Below are positions 43,501 to 52,943 of a DNA stretch of 64,000 nt, piece after piece. The number at the start of each line of letters is the position of its first letter. Position 1 is the first letter of the stretch. Below the pieces are notes generated by a model. The model worked only from the letters and a program-made list of their open reading frames with translations, was not told where the DNA came from and did not search any database. The DNA is taken from contig CABIZV010000001.1 of NCBI GenBank assembly GCA_902363335.1, positions 372,001 through 436,000 of the forward strand, given 5' to 3'. Source of the DNA: Enterobacteriaceae bacterium. Lineage in GTDB: Bacteria > Pseudomonadota > Gammaproteobacteria > Enterobacterales > Enterobacteriaceae. The position numbers and the translations under genes were made by a program.

Positions 43501-44112
43501 GTGAAATTGAGATGGTTTGCTTTTTTAATTGTATTGCTTGCAGGGTGTAGCTCTAAATCGGATTACCGCGATCCGCCGTGGAACCCAGAAGTTCCGGTGA
43601 AGCGCGCGATGCAGTGGATGCCTATTTCTGAAAAAGCCGGTACGGCATGGGGAGTCAGTCCGCGTCTTATCACCGCCATTATTGCCGTTGAATCCGGTGG
43701 TAACCCGAACCTTGTCAGCAAATCTAACGCGGTAGGGTTGATGCAGTTAAAAGCCTCAACATCCGGGCTGGATGTCTATCGTCATATGGGCTGGAGCGGA
43801 CAACCTTCCACCAGCGAGCTGAAAAACCCGGAGCGCAATATTTCCATGGGGGCCGCTTACCTGAGCATTCTGGAACACGGATCGCTTGCGGGAATTAACG
43901 ATCCTGAGGTGATGCAATATGCGCTGATGGTCTCCTATGCAAACGGAGCGGGGGCGCTGTTACGAACCTTCTCATCAAATCGGAAAAAGGCGATAGAAGA
44001 GATTAACGACCTGGACGCGGATGAGTTCTTCGACCATGTGGTGAAAAATCATCCCGCACCTCAGGCGCCGCGCTATATCTGGAAAGTGAAGAAAGCGATG
44101 GACGCGATGTAA
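43501..44112 (+). CDS. emtA: Membrane-bound lytic endotransglycosylase EmtA
   Basis: A 203-residue lipoprotein. The lipobox LLAGC (Cys16) is followed by an SLT domain with the catalytic Glu in IIAVESGGNPN and the helper motif GLMQLKASTSG. MGAAYLSILEHG and YANGAGALLRTF are typical of family 1 transglycosylases. It cleaves glycan strands from within. The stop is immediately next to the ycgR stop (convergent). Confidence 0.95.
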   Translation: MKLRWFAFLIVLLAGCSSKSDYRDPPWNPEVPVKRAMQWMPISEKAGTAWGVSPRLITAIIAVESGGNPNLVSKSNAVGLMQLKASTSGLDVYRHMGWSGQPSTSELKNPERNISMGAAYLSILEHGSLAGINDPEVMQYALMVSYANGAGALLRTFSSNRKKAIEEINDLDADEFFDHVVKNHPAPQAPRYIWKVKKAMDAM

Positions 44113-44850
44113 TCAGCGGACATTATTCGCCCGTTCCCGCGCCTCACGCTCCAGCGAGAAAATAATTCGCTGGAGCGTGCGCTCAAGCACCGGATTCATA
44201 TGCAGAAAACGAAAGCTAAGACGCGGAGTGACAATCGTTTCGCCTTTACTGTCCACTACTTTACGCTCGCTAATGGCGAGTAGCTCAACATCGCAGCGAA
44301 ATCTTCCCCATTGCCCCATATCAAGCTCAATCTCTTTAAGCTGTAAACCCGGCACCAGGCTTTCTGCCGGCGGGGCATCCAGCAGCGCACCCATACCGCC
44401 TAAAGATAGATCAAACAGTCGGAAGCGCAGCGTACTTTTATCCGCCAGCGTGGCTTTGCCAAAATAGGGGGGATGCAACGGCGCGGAAATGCGGAAATAT
44501 TCGCGACGCTGGATGCACCATACTGCGGGCGGAGTGGGCATCACAAAGGCGGGCAGACCTTGATAATTCTCGATCTGCATGTGCGGCACCGTAAACTCAA
44601 TTTTTGCGCCGTTCGTCTCGGCGACCATAGCGATATTTCTCGCCGTTAGCGCCGCGTTGTTATCATCTTCACGGCTACCAAAGTCGATAACCAGACGCTG
44701 CTGGGTCACTTCCAGAATACGGCTAATAAACTGCCTCGATGCCCAACTCACGCGCAGTGCGGCGTTATTGTGCTGCAGATCGCGAAGGACATTTAATACC
44801 GCTAACGGATTTTGCTTAAGAAATTGTGCGTTGTGCTCACTCACCGGCAA
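44113..44850 (-). CDS. ycgR: Flagellar brake protein YcgR
   Basis: A 245-residue protein with an N-terminal YcgR domain (about 1-105) and a C-terminal PilZ domain. The c-di-GMP-binding motifs QRREYFR and DLSLGGMG are both intact. On binding c-di-GMP it slows the flagellar motor. Its presence with pdeD in one window gives both a maker-side eraser and a reader of c-di-GMP. It is expected to belong to the flagellar regulon. Confidence 0.96.
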   Translation of the reverse strand: MPVSEHNAQFLKQNPLAVLNVLRDLQHNNAALRVSWASRQFISRILEVTQQRLVIDFGSREDDNNAALTARNIAMVAETNGAKIEFTVPHMQIENYQGLPAFVMPTPPAVWCIQRREYFRISAPLHPPYFGKATLADKSTLRFRLFDLSLGGMGALLDAPPAESLVPGLQLKEIELDMGQWGRFRCDVELLAISERKVVDSKGETIVTPRLSFRFLHMNPVLERTLQRIIFSLEREARERANNVR

Positions 44851-45112
44851 GGGCTCCAGAATGGCAGATTCTTAAATCACTATCGGCGTCGAATAAAAGA
44901 ACTTCAGCACCTTAGCGAAAAAACCTGGCACGCCTACTGCTTTCGGTAGTTTGCGGCGCTTAAGACAGTGCTTATGTCAAAATTCGTATTTTTCCGCATA
45001 AAATATCATCGTCTTACCAGGTATTTTAAGAACAATTACCTATACTTGAAACATTAGCGGCGCAGAATGACGGCGCTATTTATTGATGTTAATGGAACTA
45101 AGAGGTGGGAAA

Positions 45113-45367
45113 ATGGGTATTATTGCGTGGATTATTTTTGGTCTTATTGCCGGTGTGATTGCGAAAATGCTGATGCCGGGACGTGATGGGGGTGGCTTCT
45201 TTCTCACCTGTATCCTCGGGATTGTTGGTGCGGTAGTCGGCGGCTGGCTGGCGACCACATTTGGTTTGGGCGGCAGCGTCAGTGGTTTTAACCTGCACAG
45301 CTTCCTCGTCGCCGTCGTCGGCGCAATTGTGGTGCTGGCGGTATTCCGCTTAATTCGCCGCGATTAA
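45113..45367 (+). CDS. ymgE: YmgE, GlsB/YeaQ/YmgE family membrane protein
   Basis: 84 residues from the ATG at 45113 (GAGGTGGG upstream). It is nearly identical to E. coli YmgE (transglycosylase-associated protein family) with three Gly-rich membrane helices and MPGRDGGGFFLTCILGIVGA in the middle. The function is unknown; homologues are stress-induced. It is the last gene of the block collinear with E. coli. Confidence 0.93.
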   Translation: MGIIAWIIFGLIAGVIAKMLMPGRDGGGFFLTCILGIVGAVVGGWLATTFGLGGSVSGFNLHSFLVAVVGAIVVLAVFRLIRRD

Positions 45368-45376
45368 ATGTTTCAG

Positions 45377-45400
45377 ACGGCCCCGCCCGGGGCCGTTTTA
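45377..45400 (+). terminator. ymgE terminator
   Basis: ACGGCCCCG-CC-CGGGGCCGT followed by TTTACTTTT, 10 bases past the ymgE stop. Confidence 0.9.
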
Positions 45401-45470
45401 CTTTTCCAAAAGTGTTAACCCCGTCACATTTTTATACCCCTTCTTATTTTGGTGTTGAATTGCAAACAGC

Positions 45471-45489
45471 AATGATAATAATTATCGTT
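45471..45489. promoter_or_regulatory. Fur box upstream of the siderophore receptor
   Basis: AATGATAATAATTATCGTT is a strong match to the Fur palindrome (GATAATGATAATCATTATC register), 28-46 bases before the receptor ATG. The gene should be repressed when iron is plentiful. Confidence 0.85.
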
Positions 45490-45516
45490 CTCTGATTTGC
45501 ATTGAGCACAACCATA

Positions 45517-47619
45517 ATGAAAAAAACAGGTTTTCGCGTTTGTACGCTTTCCGGGATGATTGCGTTAGCGCTTTCCACGCAGGGGCACGCCCAGGAGTCC
45601 ACGATGGTGATTACCGCATCGGGCGAGGGCAGTGAGCTAGCGGGCTGGACCAACAGCGCGACTAAATCGGCGGTGGCGGAAAGTAAAACGCCACAGGTGA
45701 TAAACACCCTAAGCCAGCATGAAATCAGCCAGCGTCACGCCACCTCAATCAACGAAGTGCTTCGTTATGCGCCGGGCGTTTCAACGGAGACGCGCGGTAG
45801 CACGAGCTATATGAGCGAATATAAAATTCGCGGCTTCACCGTCGACAACGAATTCTACAATGGCCTGCAGCTGCCGTATAACGTGACCGGGAATACCAAA
45901 GCGCGTATCGACCCGCTGTTGATTGACAGCGTCGATATCCTGAAAGGGCCATCCTCCGTGCTCTATGGCAACGGCTCGCCGGGCGGGCTGGTGAACATTC
46001 AGGGTAAAAAACCGCAGACCACGCCGCGCACGGAAATGGGCTTCAATACCGGTACGCGAAACCTCAAAGAGGGCTATCTCGACTCTACCGGCCAGATTAG
46101 CGACAGCGACTGGAGCTATCGTCTATTGGGCAAAGCGACGGAAGGCGATGATCAACCGCACACTACTCGCTATGAAGATTATCTGGTGGCGCCAAGCGTC
46201 ACCTGGCAGCCGAGCGATAGAACGCGCTTAACCCTCGATGCGCTGGCACAAAACACGCCAAGCCTGACGCCGTCGAACCCCCTGCCGCTTTCATATTTGC
46301 GCTCCAGTTATGCCAACAAGCGCGATTTTGCGGGTGACAAATGGAGTGGTTTTAAGCAGCGTCAATGGATGATCGGCTACAGCTTCGAACATGAATTTGA
46401 TAGCGGCTGGGGAATCACCCAGAAAGCGCGCTACTTTGATATTGATACCCATCAGCAAAGTATCTACTCGACCGGTAATGCTGGAAACCCGGTTTATGAG
46501 CTAAACCGTTTTGCCTATACCACCGATGAAGACCTGCACAGCTTTAACATTGATAACCAGGTGACGCGTACCGTCGCTTTGGGCGACTGGCAGCATCACT
46601 TATTGGCCGGGTTTGACTATCAGAAACTCAATTCACATTACGATTATGATTACGCATCAGCAACACCTGGCATCGATATGCGTAACCCGAATTACGGATT
46701 AGTGAATGAAGATGCGTTGGGGCTTTATACCGCGCAGAAAAACCGTCTTTCCTACAATCAGAAAGGGTATTACTTGCAGGATCAGGTTGCCTACGGTGGC
46801 CTGAATATCCTCGCCAGTCTGCGCTATGACGATTACCAGTCCGGCACCACCGATTATCTTAATAGCGATAAAAAAGAGTGGATTTCGCAAGACCGCGTCA
46901 CCAAGCGACTGGGTGCGCTGTATGCTTTTGACAACGGAATATCGCCGTTTATCAGCTATTCCGAAGGCTTCAAACCGGTCTCACCCGCGCGCGGGCTGAC
47001 GGCAGAACAGGTGAAACCGACCACCAGCAAGCAGGTGGAAGGCGGGGTGAAATATCTGCTGGCCGATTATGCGACCACCTTTACCGCGTCAGTGTTTAAT
47101 ATTCGGCAGAAAAACGTGTTGAGTGCGGATCCAAGCTTTACCTATCGTCAGACCGGGGAGATTGAGTCGAAAGGGGCGGAGCTATCGGCTATCAGCCGCC
47201 CGACCGACAACATCAACCTGATCGCGAATTATGCCTACACGCACGCCATCAATACGAAAGATGAAAGCTATCAGGGTAAACGCCCGACGCAGGTGCCGGA
47301 AAATGCGTTCAACCTGTGGGGGGATTATACCTTTGACCAGAGTCTGGTGCGTGGTCTGACGGTCGGGGCCGGGGTGCGTTATACCGGGCCGATGGAGATT
47401 TCACCGAATAATGATGAAGGGAAACTGGGTGGCACCACGCAGTATGACATGTCGGTTTCATACGATATGTCTGCCGTGAACAGCAGCCTGAACGGAGTGG
47501 TGCTCAAAGCCAGCGCTCAGAACCTGACCAACAAAGAGACCTTAACCTGCTATGACAGCACCAACTGCTGGATTGGCCGTGACCGTACGGTGCAGGTTGG
47601 AGCAAGTTACACCTTCTAA
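45517..47619 (+). CDS. TonB-dependent siderophore receptor (FhuA/FoxA-like)
   Basis: 700 residues from the ATG at 45517. A signal peptide (MKKTGFRVCTLSGMIALALS, cut after GHA) is followed by a TonB box (STMVITA). A plug domain contains TPQVINTLSQHEI, LRYAPGVSTETRG, KIRGFTVD and DILKGPSSVLYGNGSPGGLVN. The 22-strand barrel ends with the terminal Phe of VGASYTF. This is the hydroxamate-type siderophore receptor family (ferrichrome, ferrioxamine); the actual ligand cannot be told. Two cysteines in a late extracellular loop (CYDSTNCW) are typical of FhuA/FoxA-like receptors. The gene is not present at this place in E. coli. Confidence 0.9.
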   Translation: MKKTGFRVCTLSGMIALALSTQGHAQESTMVITASGEGSELAGWTNSATKSAVAESKTPQVINTLSQHEISQRHATSINEVLRYAPGVSTETRGSTSYMSEYKIRGFTVDNEFYNGLQLPYNVTGNTKARIDPLLIDSVDILKGPSSVLYGNGSPGGLVNIQGKKPQTTPRTEMGFNTGTRNLKEGYLDSTGQISDSDWSYRLLGKATEGDDQPHTTRYEDYLVAPSVTWQPSDRTRLTLDALAQNTPSLTPSNPLPLSYLRSSYANKRDFAGDKWSGFKQRQWMIGYSFEHEFDSGWGITQKARYFDIDTHQQSIYSTGNAGNPVYELNRFAYTTDEDLHSFNIDNQVTRTVALGDWQHHLLAGFDYQKLNSHYDYDYASATPGIDMRNPNYGLVNEDALGLYTAQKNRLSYNQKGYYLQDQVAYGGLNILASLRYDDYQSGTTDYLNSDKKEWISQDRVTKRLGALYAFDNGISPFISYSEGFKPVSPARGLTAEQVKPTTSKQVEGGVKYLLADYATTFTASVFNIRQKNVLSADPSFTYRQTGEIESKGAELSAISRPTDNINLIANYAYTHAINTKDESYQGKRPTQVPENAFNLWGDYTFDQSLVRGLTVGAGVRYTGPMEISPNNDEGKLGGTTQYDMSVSYDMSAVNSSLNGVVLKASAQNLTNKETLTCYDSTNCWIGRDRTVQVGASYTF

Positions 47620-47636
47620 TAAGCGGGCAAACACCC

Positions 47637-47714
47637 CTGTAGGCCGGATAAGCGCAGCGCCATCCGGCAAGGTGCCGCACGACGCCGGATGGCGCTGCGC
47701 TTATCCGGCCTACA
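47637..47714. repeat. BIME between receptor and MFS genes
   Basis: GTAGGCCGGATAAGCGCAGCG and its inverted copy CGCTGCGCTTATCCGGCCTAC flank a short spacer, a classical head-to-head REP pair between convergent genes. Confidence 0.9.
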
Positions 47715-47732
47715 ATTGGTATTAAAGAGTCG

Positions 47733-49130
47733 TTACGCCGACTCCGGGGAAGCGCCAGTGCGAGCAATCGGCTTCACGACCGCTTTCATCGGAATAAACG
47801 CCACAATAATCGCCCCCAGCACCAGGAACCCGGCAACCATATAGATCCCCGCGTTAAAGCTGCCGGTGACATCTTTCATCCAGCCCATAAGCAGCGGCCC
47901 CAGCGCCGCGCCGGTCATGCCGGTGCCGTTTATCACCGCGATTCCCAGCGCTCGGGCACGCAGCGACATCACTCTGTCCGGCGTCGTCCAGAAGATCACC
48001 ATCGCCGCAAATGCCCCCATCGATGCCATCACGATACCGGTAAACTGTAGTTGCGGATTCACGCTGTTGGCGGTCAACATCCAGCCGACGGCGGCAAACA
48101 AATACGGCAGCAGGGTGTGCAGCTTACGTTCATTGTGACGGTCGGAACGCTTACTCCACCAAATCATCCCGATAATGGTACACACCTGCGGAATGGCGCT
48201 CAGTAAACCAATGGTCACATTGCTGCTATCCGCATTAAAACTGCGCAGAATAAGCGGAGTCCAGACGCTCAAAGCGCTTAGCGTATTGGTCAGACAGAAA
48301 TAGGCGAGGGTGTAGAGAATAATCACCGGCGTGAATAACTCACGGAGGATGCTTTTTTGCCCGACAGACGCCGCGGCAATCGCACTTTGAGTCTGCAATG
48401 CGCTCTGTTTGTCCGCTTCCAGCATCTCGTTCAGGCAGGCTTTATCCTCCTCGGTCAACCATTTTGCCGTAGACGGGCTGTCATCAAGCCAGAACCACAC
48501 GACCAGTCCCAGCAATACCGACGGAAAACCTTCCAGCAAGAACAGCCACTGCCAGCCTTTCAGATTAAGTAGGCCGTCCATATTTAAAATATAACCCGAC
48601 GCGAGCGACCCCAGCGCCATGGTCACCGGCATGGCAATCATAAACAGCGCATTGGCGCGGGCGCGATAGTGTGCCGGGAACCAGTAGGTCATGTAATACA
48701 ACAAGCCGGGCAGGAAACCGGCTTCCGCAATCCCGACCAGCATTCTCAGGGCATACAGACTTTTCGGCCCGGTCGCAAACAGGGTCGCGGTAGAGGCAAT
48801 TCCCCACACAATCATCAAGATAGCAATCCAGCGCCGCGCGCCGACGATAGTCAGCATCACGTTGCTTGGAATACCGCACACCACGTACATCACATAAAAA
48901 AGCGTGGTGGCCAGGCCAAACATGGTGCTGGTTAAGCCTAAATCTTTGCCCATTGTCAGGCCGGCAAAGCCGATGTTGATCCGGTCGAGGTAGGAGAAGA
49001 CAAACAGGATGAATAAAAAAACGACTAAGCGGCGAAATAGTTTATTGATCACCGCCTGTTGGCGAGGATTGAGAGGCATTGGGGCTTGAGGCCCGGAGCG
49101 ATTGTGCTCCGTAGAAGGGCTATCGTTCAT
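47733..49130 (-). CDS. MFS transporter, anion:cation symporter (ACS) family
   Basis: 465 residues from the ATG at 49130 (GGAGC upstream). Twelve membrane segments are predicted. FSYLDRINIGFAGLTMGKDL, LVGIAEAGFLPGLLYYMTYWFP and WFWLDDSPSTAKWL are signatures of the tartrate/phthalate/glucarate branch, which carries organic acids with protons. It is divergent from the iacR-like regulator (257 bases between starts), so it could import an aromatic or indolic acid for the adjacent iac cluster. The substrate is inferred. Confidence 0.82.
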   Translation of the reverse strand: MNDSPSTEHNRSGPQAPMPLNPRQQAVINKLFRRLVVFLFILFVFSYLDRINIGFAGLTMGKDLGLTSTMFGLATTLFYVMYVVCGIPSNVMLTIVGARRWIAILMIVWGIASTATLFATGPKSLYALRMLVGIAEAGFLPGLLYYMTYWFPAHYRARANALFMIAMPVTMALGSLASGYILNMDGLLNLKGWQWLFLLEGFPSVLLGLVVWFWLDDSPSTAKWLTEEDKACLNEMLEADKQSALQTQSAIAAASVGQKSILRELFTPVIILYTLAYFCLTNTLSALSVWTPLILRSFNADSSNVTIGLLSAIPQVCTIIGMIWWSKRSDRHNERKLHTLLPYLFAAVGWMLTANSVNPQLQFTGIVMASMGAFAAMVIFWTTPDRVMSLRARALGIAVINGTGMTGAALGPLLMGWMKDVTGSFNAGIYMVAGFLVLGAIIVAFIPMKAVVKPIARTGASPESA

Positions 49131-49216
49131 GAAAAGCTCCACATTGTGTTTATTAGTATGAGTATCAGACAGGCTGCTAACGTATAGAAAATAGCCACAA
49201 TGGCTGTCAACTTTAT

Positions 49217-49232
49217 GTATGAAAAATGATAC
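49217..49232. promoter_or_regulatory. candidate operator between MFS gene and iacR
   Basis: GTAT-GAAAAATG-ATAC is a small interrupted palindrome in the divergent promoter region. MarR regulators usually bind such 16-20 bp palindromes in this position. Weak evidence. Confidence 0.25.
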
Positions 49233-49387
49233 GAAATTGTTATGTGTTCGTCGTTTGTGAATCATAATGCGATCTGTGTCGCGTAAATCAGGCACTGCGG
49301 AGCATGTGGGAGATCAGCGCTTCAGGACGGGCGTTCAGACACAGGGTATAATCGAAAAATCTGTTGCAGATTGGGGTAAGGAAACGC

Positions 49388-49861
49388 ATGCGTCATACAA
49401 AAAAAATATCGGAAGGCCTGCCTGACGAGAACGAATTTCACCGTGAAGATTTTCCGTTCTATTGGATTGTTAACGTCTATGCGCGTTATACCCAAACCGT
49501 CGAAATCGCCCTGAAAAAGATTGCCCTCGACGTATCGCGCTTTCGCGTACTGATGATCACTCACCAGTACGGTGAAGCGAGTATTTCGCAAATCTCCGAA
49601 TATGCGCTGGCGAAAATGCCGACGGTCACCAAAATTGTTGGCCGCCTGCGCGATGATGGTCTGGTCACCACCAGCAGCAGCGAGCGTGACGCGCGGGTGA
49701 CGGTGGTGATGCTTACGGACGCCGGCAAGCAGAAAGTGGCCGAAGCGATGCCGTTAGTGGGCAAAATTTTCGACAAAGGTTTTAAGGGAATGAGCGCAAG
49801 CCAGGTCGAAAAAATGAACCAGTCGCTGGCGAAAGTGCTCGATAACCTCAATGAATTATGA
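49388..49861 (+). CDS. iacR: MarR-family regulator, IacR-like
   Basis: 157 residues from the ATG at 49388 (AAGGA seven bases upstream; in-frame codons from 49364 are possible but lack an RBS). It has a MarR winged helix-turn-helix: QISEYALAKMPTVTKIVGRL recognition region and DARVTVVMLTDAGKQK wing. It lies at the head of the indoleacetate degradation genes, where IacR (a MarR repressor released by IAA) is found in other bacteria. It probably controls both the cluster and the divergent MFS gene. Confidence 0.75.
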   Translation: MRHTKKISEGLPDENEFHREDFPFYWIVNVYARYTQTVEIALKKIALDVSRFRVLMITHQYGEASISQISEYALAKMPTVTKIVGRLRDDGLVTTSSSERDARVTVVMLTDAGKQKVAEAMPLVGKIFDKGFKGMSASQVEKMNQSLAKVLDNLNEL

Positions 49862-50194
49862 GCCAGCAGGATACAATGACAAAATTGTGACTTGTGTAGA
49901 TTTTTACCTTAACCCTCTGTAAATAAAAACCTTTCTGACATCGGTCGTCGGTTCGTTACCCGGCGACTGTACCCGCCTTTATGCCGAATTTTGCTTTATA
50001 TTTCATCAAACTGCATGAGTAACCTTGCCATGTTTATGGTTAATGACTTGTTGCAGCTAGGTAAAAATAACGTGAAATATTACTTGAATATTCATCTAAA
50101 TTTGCCAGTATTGATTAAACGTTAGTCAGGACAAAAAAGCAGCATCGACTGCTTGCCTGAATATGATTCATTATTTCTGGTTAAGGTGTTAATC
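49862..50194 (+). promoter_or_regulatory. control region of the iac operon
   Basis: 333 bases without a supportable gene. AT-rich stretches (for example AATATTACTTGAATATTCATC near 50075-50097) and a partial palindrome around TTGCCATGTTTATGGTTAA near 50026 may be promoter and operator. I see no terminator after iacR, so iacR could also read through. Confidence 0.35.
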
Positions 50195-51319
50195 ATGCAG
50201 CCAGTTTATGAGAGCGATGGGTTTGTCGAACGGTTCACCCTCGGCGAAGGCGACTTAAGTTTTGCCGTTAAAGATACGCTGGATGTGGCGGGATACCGCA
50301 CCCTTGCCGGTTGCCCGGCGCTGGCGGAAAGCCCGGCTGCGCGACAACATGCAAGCGTGGTCGCAAAGCTACTGGAAAACGGCTGCACGTTGTGCGGGAA
50401 AACCACGCTTCACGAGCTGGCATTTGGCGTCACCGGGATCAACGCCTGGGGCGGAACGCCGGTCAACCCTCTGTATCCTGCGCTGATCCCCGGCGGATCC
50501 TCAAGCGGTTCGGCGGCGGTTGTCGCCTCGGGTGAGGTCGATTTTTCGCTGGGAACCGACACTGGAGGATCGGTGCGTATGCCCGCCGCCTGCTGCGGTA
50601 TTCTCGGGCTCAAACCTGGCTATGGCGTTTTAAGCCGCCGGGGCGTGATGCCCGCTGACAGTTCGCTGGACTGCGTGGGCCTTTTTGCGCGACAGGCGGA
50701 TGTACTACGTCAGGCGCTGGAGCGTCTCGATCTCCCGGTCGATGCGCCGCTGGATACGCTGCCAGAAATGACCTTTATCGCCGCAGCATTGCCTGAAATA
50801 GACGCGCAACTGCTGGCGTTTCTTGCCGATGCGCACGTTTACCCGCATCGTGGCGAACTGGTCACCCTGGCCGATGCCCATCAAGCCGGAATTGCCCTTA
50901 TCAGCCGCGAAAATTGGCTGGCGCTCAATCCGCTGTTAGCCACCGGCGCCGTCTCTAGTGATGTGGCGACCCGCATCCGCGCCGGTGAAGCGGTTACCCC
51001 ACAAGCGCTCGATGACGCAGAGCGCGTGCGGCAGCGCTTCACCGCCGATGTTGACGCGCTGCTGGCGAAAACGCCGCTGCTGGCGCTGGCCACCTTACCC
51101 GAACTGCCGCCCACGCTGGTTGAGGCCAGTGACCCGCTAAGCGTCGTCAACCTGACCCGACTAGTGCGCCCGTTCAACTTAAGCGGCCACCCGGCGATAA
51201 CCCTGCCTGCAGGTGAGCGAAAAGGTCGTCCGATAGCCCTCCAGTTGGTGGCCCGCAAAGGCGCCGAAGGCTTACTGGTGCAGGCCGCCGAGTGGCTTTT
51301 GTCGCGACGACGACGCTAA
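50195..51319 (+). CDS. iacH: amidase-signature enzyme, IacH-like
   Basis: 374 residues from the ATG at 50195 (TTAAGGTG upstream). The amidase signature is visible: catalytic Lys in FAVKDTLDVAGYRT, IPGGSSSGSAAVVASGEVDF and the Ser nucleophile segment LGTDTGGSVRMPAACCG. It is shorter than typical amidases (about 450 aa), with a reduced C-terminal part. iacH is a member of IAA degradation clusters in Pseudomonas and Acinetobacter and is thought to act on an amide-containing ring-opened intermediate. First gene of the long catabolic operon. Confidence 0.78.
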   Translation: MQPVYESDGFVERFTLGEGDLSFAVKDTLDVAGYRTLAGCPALAESPAARQHASVVAKLLENGCTLCGKTTLHELAFGVTGINAWGGTPVNPLYPALIPGGSSSGSAAVVASGEVDFSLGTDTGGSVRMPAACCGILGLKPGYGVLSRRGVMPADSSLDCVGLFARQADVLRQALERLDLPVDAPLDTLPEMTFIAAALPEIDAQLLAFLADAHVYPHRGELVTLADAHQAGIALISRENWLALNPLLATGAVSSDVATRIRAGEAVTPQALDDAERVRQRFTADVDALLAKTPLLALATLPELPPTLVEASDPLSVVNLTRLVRPFNLSGHPAITLPAGERKGRPIALQLVARKGAEGLLVQAAEWLLSRRRR

Positions 51320-51422
51320 CCACACACACTTTCTTTGCCTGGTTCCTAATGACTCAGTGAGTTCGACTCATTGCGGCTGCGCTCGCCCTGCGACCGGTCG
51401 CCACCACTACCCGGAGAACGCC

Positions 51423-52550
51423 ATGTCTGCCGTCTTAATCCGTGAAGCGCTAGCGCCGCTGTTGAGTGAAGTTGCGTCGCGAAGCGAAGATTTCGAGCAC
51501 CAACGTCATATTTCTGACGACATCATCAGCCGTTTTCAGCAAGTTGGCGTCTACCGTGCGCTGGTGCCGAAAATCTACGGCGGTGACGAATGTTCCCCGG
51601 CACAGTTTTGCGAGTTGATCGAGCAGATTGCCACAGCGGACGGCTCCGCAGGCTGGGTGGCAAGCTTTGGCATGAGCCCGTTTTACCTCGGCGCGCTGCC
51701 CGTTGACACCCTAAAAGAACTCTATCGAAACGGCCCGGACGTGGTTTTTGCCGGCGGCATTTTTCCCACCCAAAAGGCCCGTCAGGCAGACGGCGGCTAC
51801 CGCGTTAGCGGACGCTGGAGCTTTGCCAGCGGCAGCATGGGGGCATCAGTATTAGGCGTTGGTATCTTGCCTGACGGTGAACAGCCGCTGCCGCGTATGG
51901 CGTTATTGCCGCGCGCCAGCGTACAGATCGACCCGGTATGGAATACGGTCGGGCTTGCGGGTACCGGCAGCCACGATTTGCTGGTGGACGACGTATTTGT
52001 ACCGCACGAGTGGACCTTTATTCGCGGCGGCGCGCTCAATCTCGAAGGGCCACTGTATCGCTATCCGGTGCTGTCATTGGCGACCCAGGTGCTGTCGGTC
52101 GTGGCGCTCGGCGTGGCGCGTGCCGCACTCAACGAAATCTATGCGATTGCCCACCGCCAGCAGTCGGTGACCGGCGCGCCGCGTCTGGCCGAGCGGCCGC
52201 AGGCGCAGATGCAAATTGCCCGCTGTGAAGCCGACCTGCGCTCGGCACGCGCCTGGTTCTACGACGCTATTGATGATGTCTGGCAGCGCTTGCTAAGCGG
52301 TGACGATCCCAGCTGCGAACAGATCAACGCCTTACGCCTGTCTTCAACTCACGTCACGCGCGTGGCCGCCGAGGTGGCCCGTCAGGCGCTGGCGCTGAAT
52401 GGTATGGGCGGCGTCACCATGACCAGCCCGCTCCAGCGCTATGTCCGCGACACCATGGTCATTACCCAACACGCCTTTATGGGCGATCTCTCTTATCTCA
52501 ACGCGGGCACCGTCTTTTTTGGCGGCAAACCGCAGCCCGGTTATCTGTGA
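51423..52550 (+). CDS. iacA: flavin-dependent indole-3-acetate monooxygenase, IacA-like
   Basis: 375 residues from the ATG at 51423 (CCGGAGAACG upstream). The acyl-CoA-dehydrogenase/HpaB-C-type fold is evident from IATADGSAGWVASFGMSPFY, SGRWSFASGSMGASVLG, WNTVGLAGTGSHDLLVDDVF and the C-terminal ALNGMGGVTMTSPLQRYVRD. IacA is known to attack the indole ring of IAA (2-hydroxy-IAA formation), with reduced flavin supplied by a reductase; iacG in this cluster is the candidate. Position right after iacH and before iacB matches known iac operons. Confidence 0.8.
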   Translation: MSAVLIREALAPLLSEVASRSEDFEHQRHISDDIISRFQQVGVYRALVPKIYGGDECSPAQFCELIEQIATADGSAGWVASFGMSPFYLGALPVDTLKELYRNGPDVVFAGGIFPTQKARQADGGYRVSGRWSFASGSMGASVLGVGILPDGEQPLPRMALLPRASVQIDPVWNTVGLAGTGSHDLLVDDVFVPHEWTFIRGGALNLEGPLYRYPVLSLATQVLSVVALGVARAALNEIYAIAHRQQSVTGAPRLAERPQAQMQIARCEADLRSARAWFYDAIDDVWQRLLSGDDPSCEQINALRLSSTHVTRVAAEVARQALALNGMGGVTMTSPLQRYVRDTMVITQHAFMGDLSYLNAGTVFFGGKPQPGYL

Positions 52551-52572
52551 TTTTTTCCTCAAGGAGCAATAC

Positions 52573-52932
52573 ATGAGCCAGTTAAAAACCTTACGCGTGC
52601 TGTTTTGTATCGGCGTGAACCAGAATTTTTTCGACGCCAGCGCGGCGGAAGCGAAGCAGGTATGGGCCGCTTTCGGCGTGATGATGAAAGGCATCGATGA
52701 AACCCCGGGGATCGCGGTGATTGGCAATATGGATGACGACCAGTTGATGGTTGGCCCCTCGACAACCGCACCGTGGACGACCTACGTCCTGGCCGACGCG
52801 CAGGCGCTGGAAAACGTCGCCGCGGTTTGCAACCTGTTCCGTACCACGCCTGTGGGCGATGGCGGCAGCAAGCTGTGGAAGTACTGCAAAATCGAAGCCC
52901 GCGTCGGGCGTGAACTGATTATTCAGGGCTAA
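52573..52932 (+). CDS. iacB: IacB-like small protein
   Basis: 119 residues from the ATG at 52573 with a perfect AAGGAG. It begins MSQLKTLRVLFCIGVNQNFF and contains PGIAVIGNMDDDQLMVGPS, with no transmembrane segment. Small protein of unknown function found next to iacA in IAA-degradation clusters; I assign it from position and size plus the general feel of the family (dimeric alpha/beta barrel-like). The later part has RVGRELIIQG at the end. Confidence 0.65.
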   Translation: MSQLKTLRVLFCIGVNQNFFDASAAEAKQVWAAFGVMMKGIDETPGIAVIGNMDDDQLMVGPSTTAPWTTYVLADAQALENVAAVCNLFRTTPVGDGGSKLWKYCKIEARVGRELIIQG

Positions 52933-52943
52933 CGGAGGGCGCC

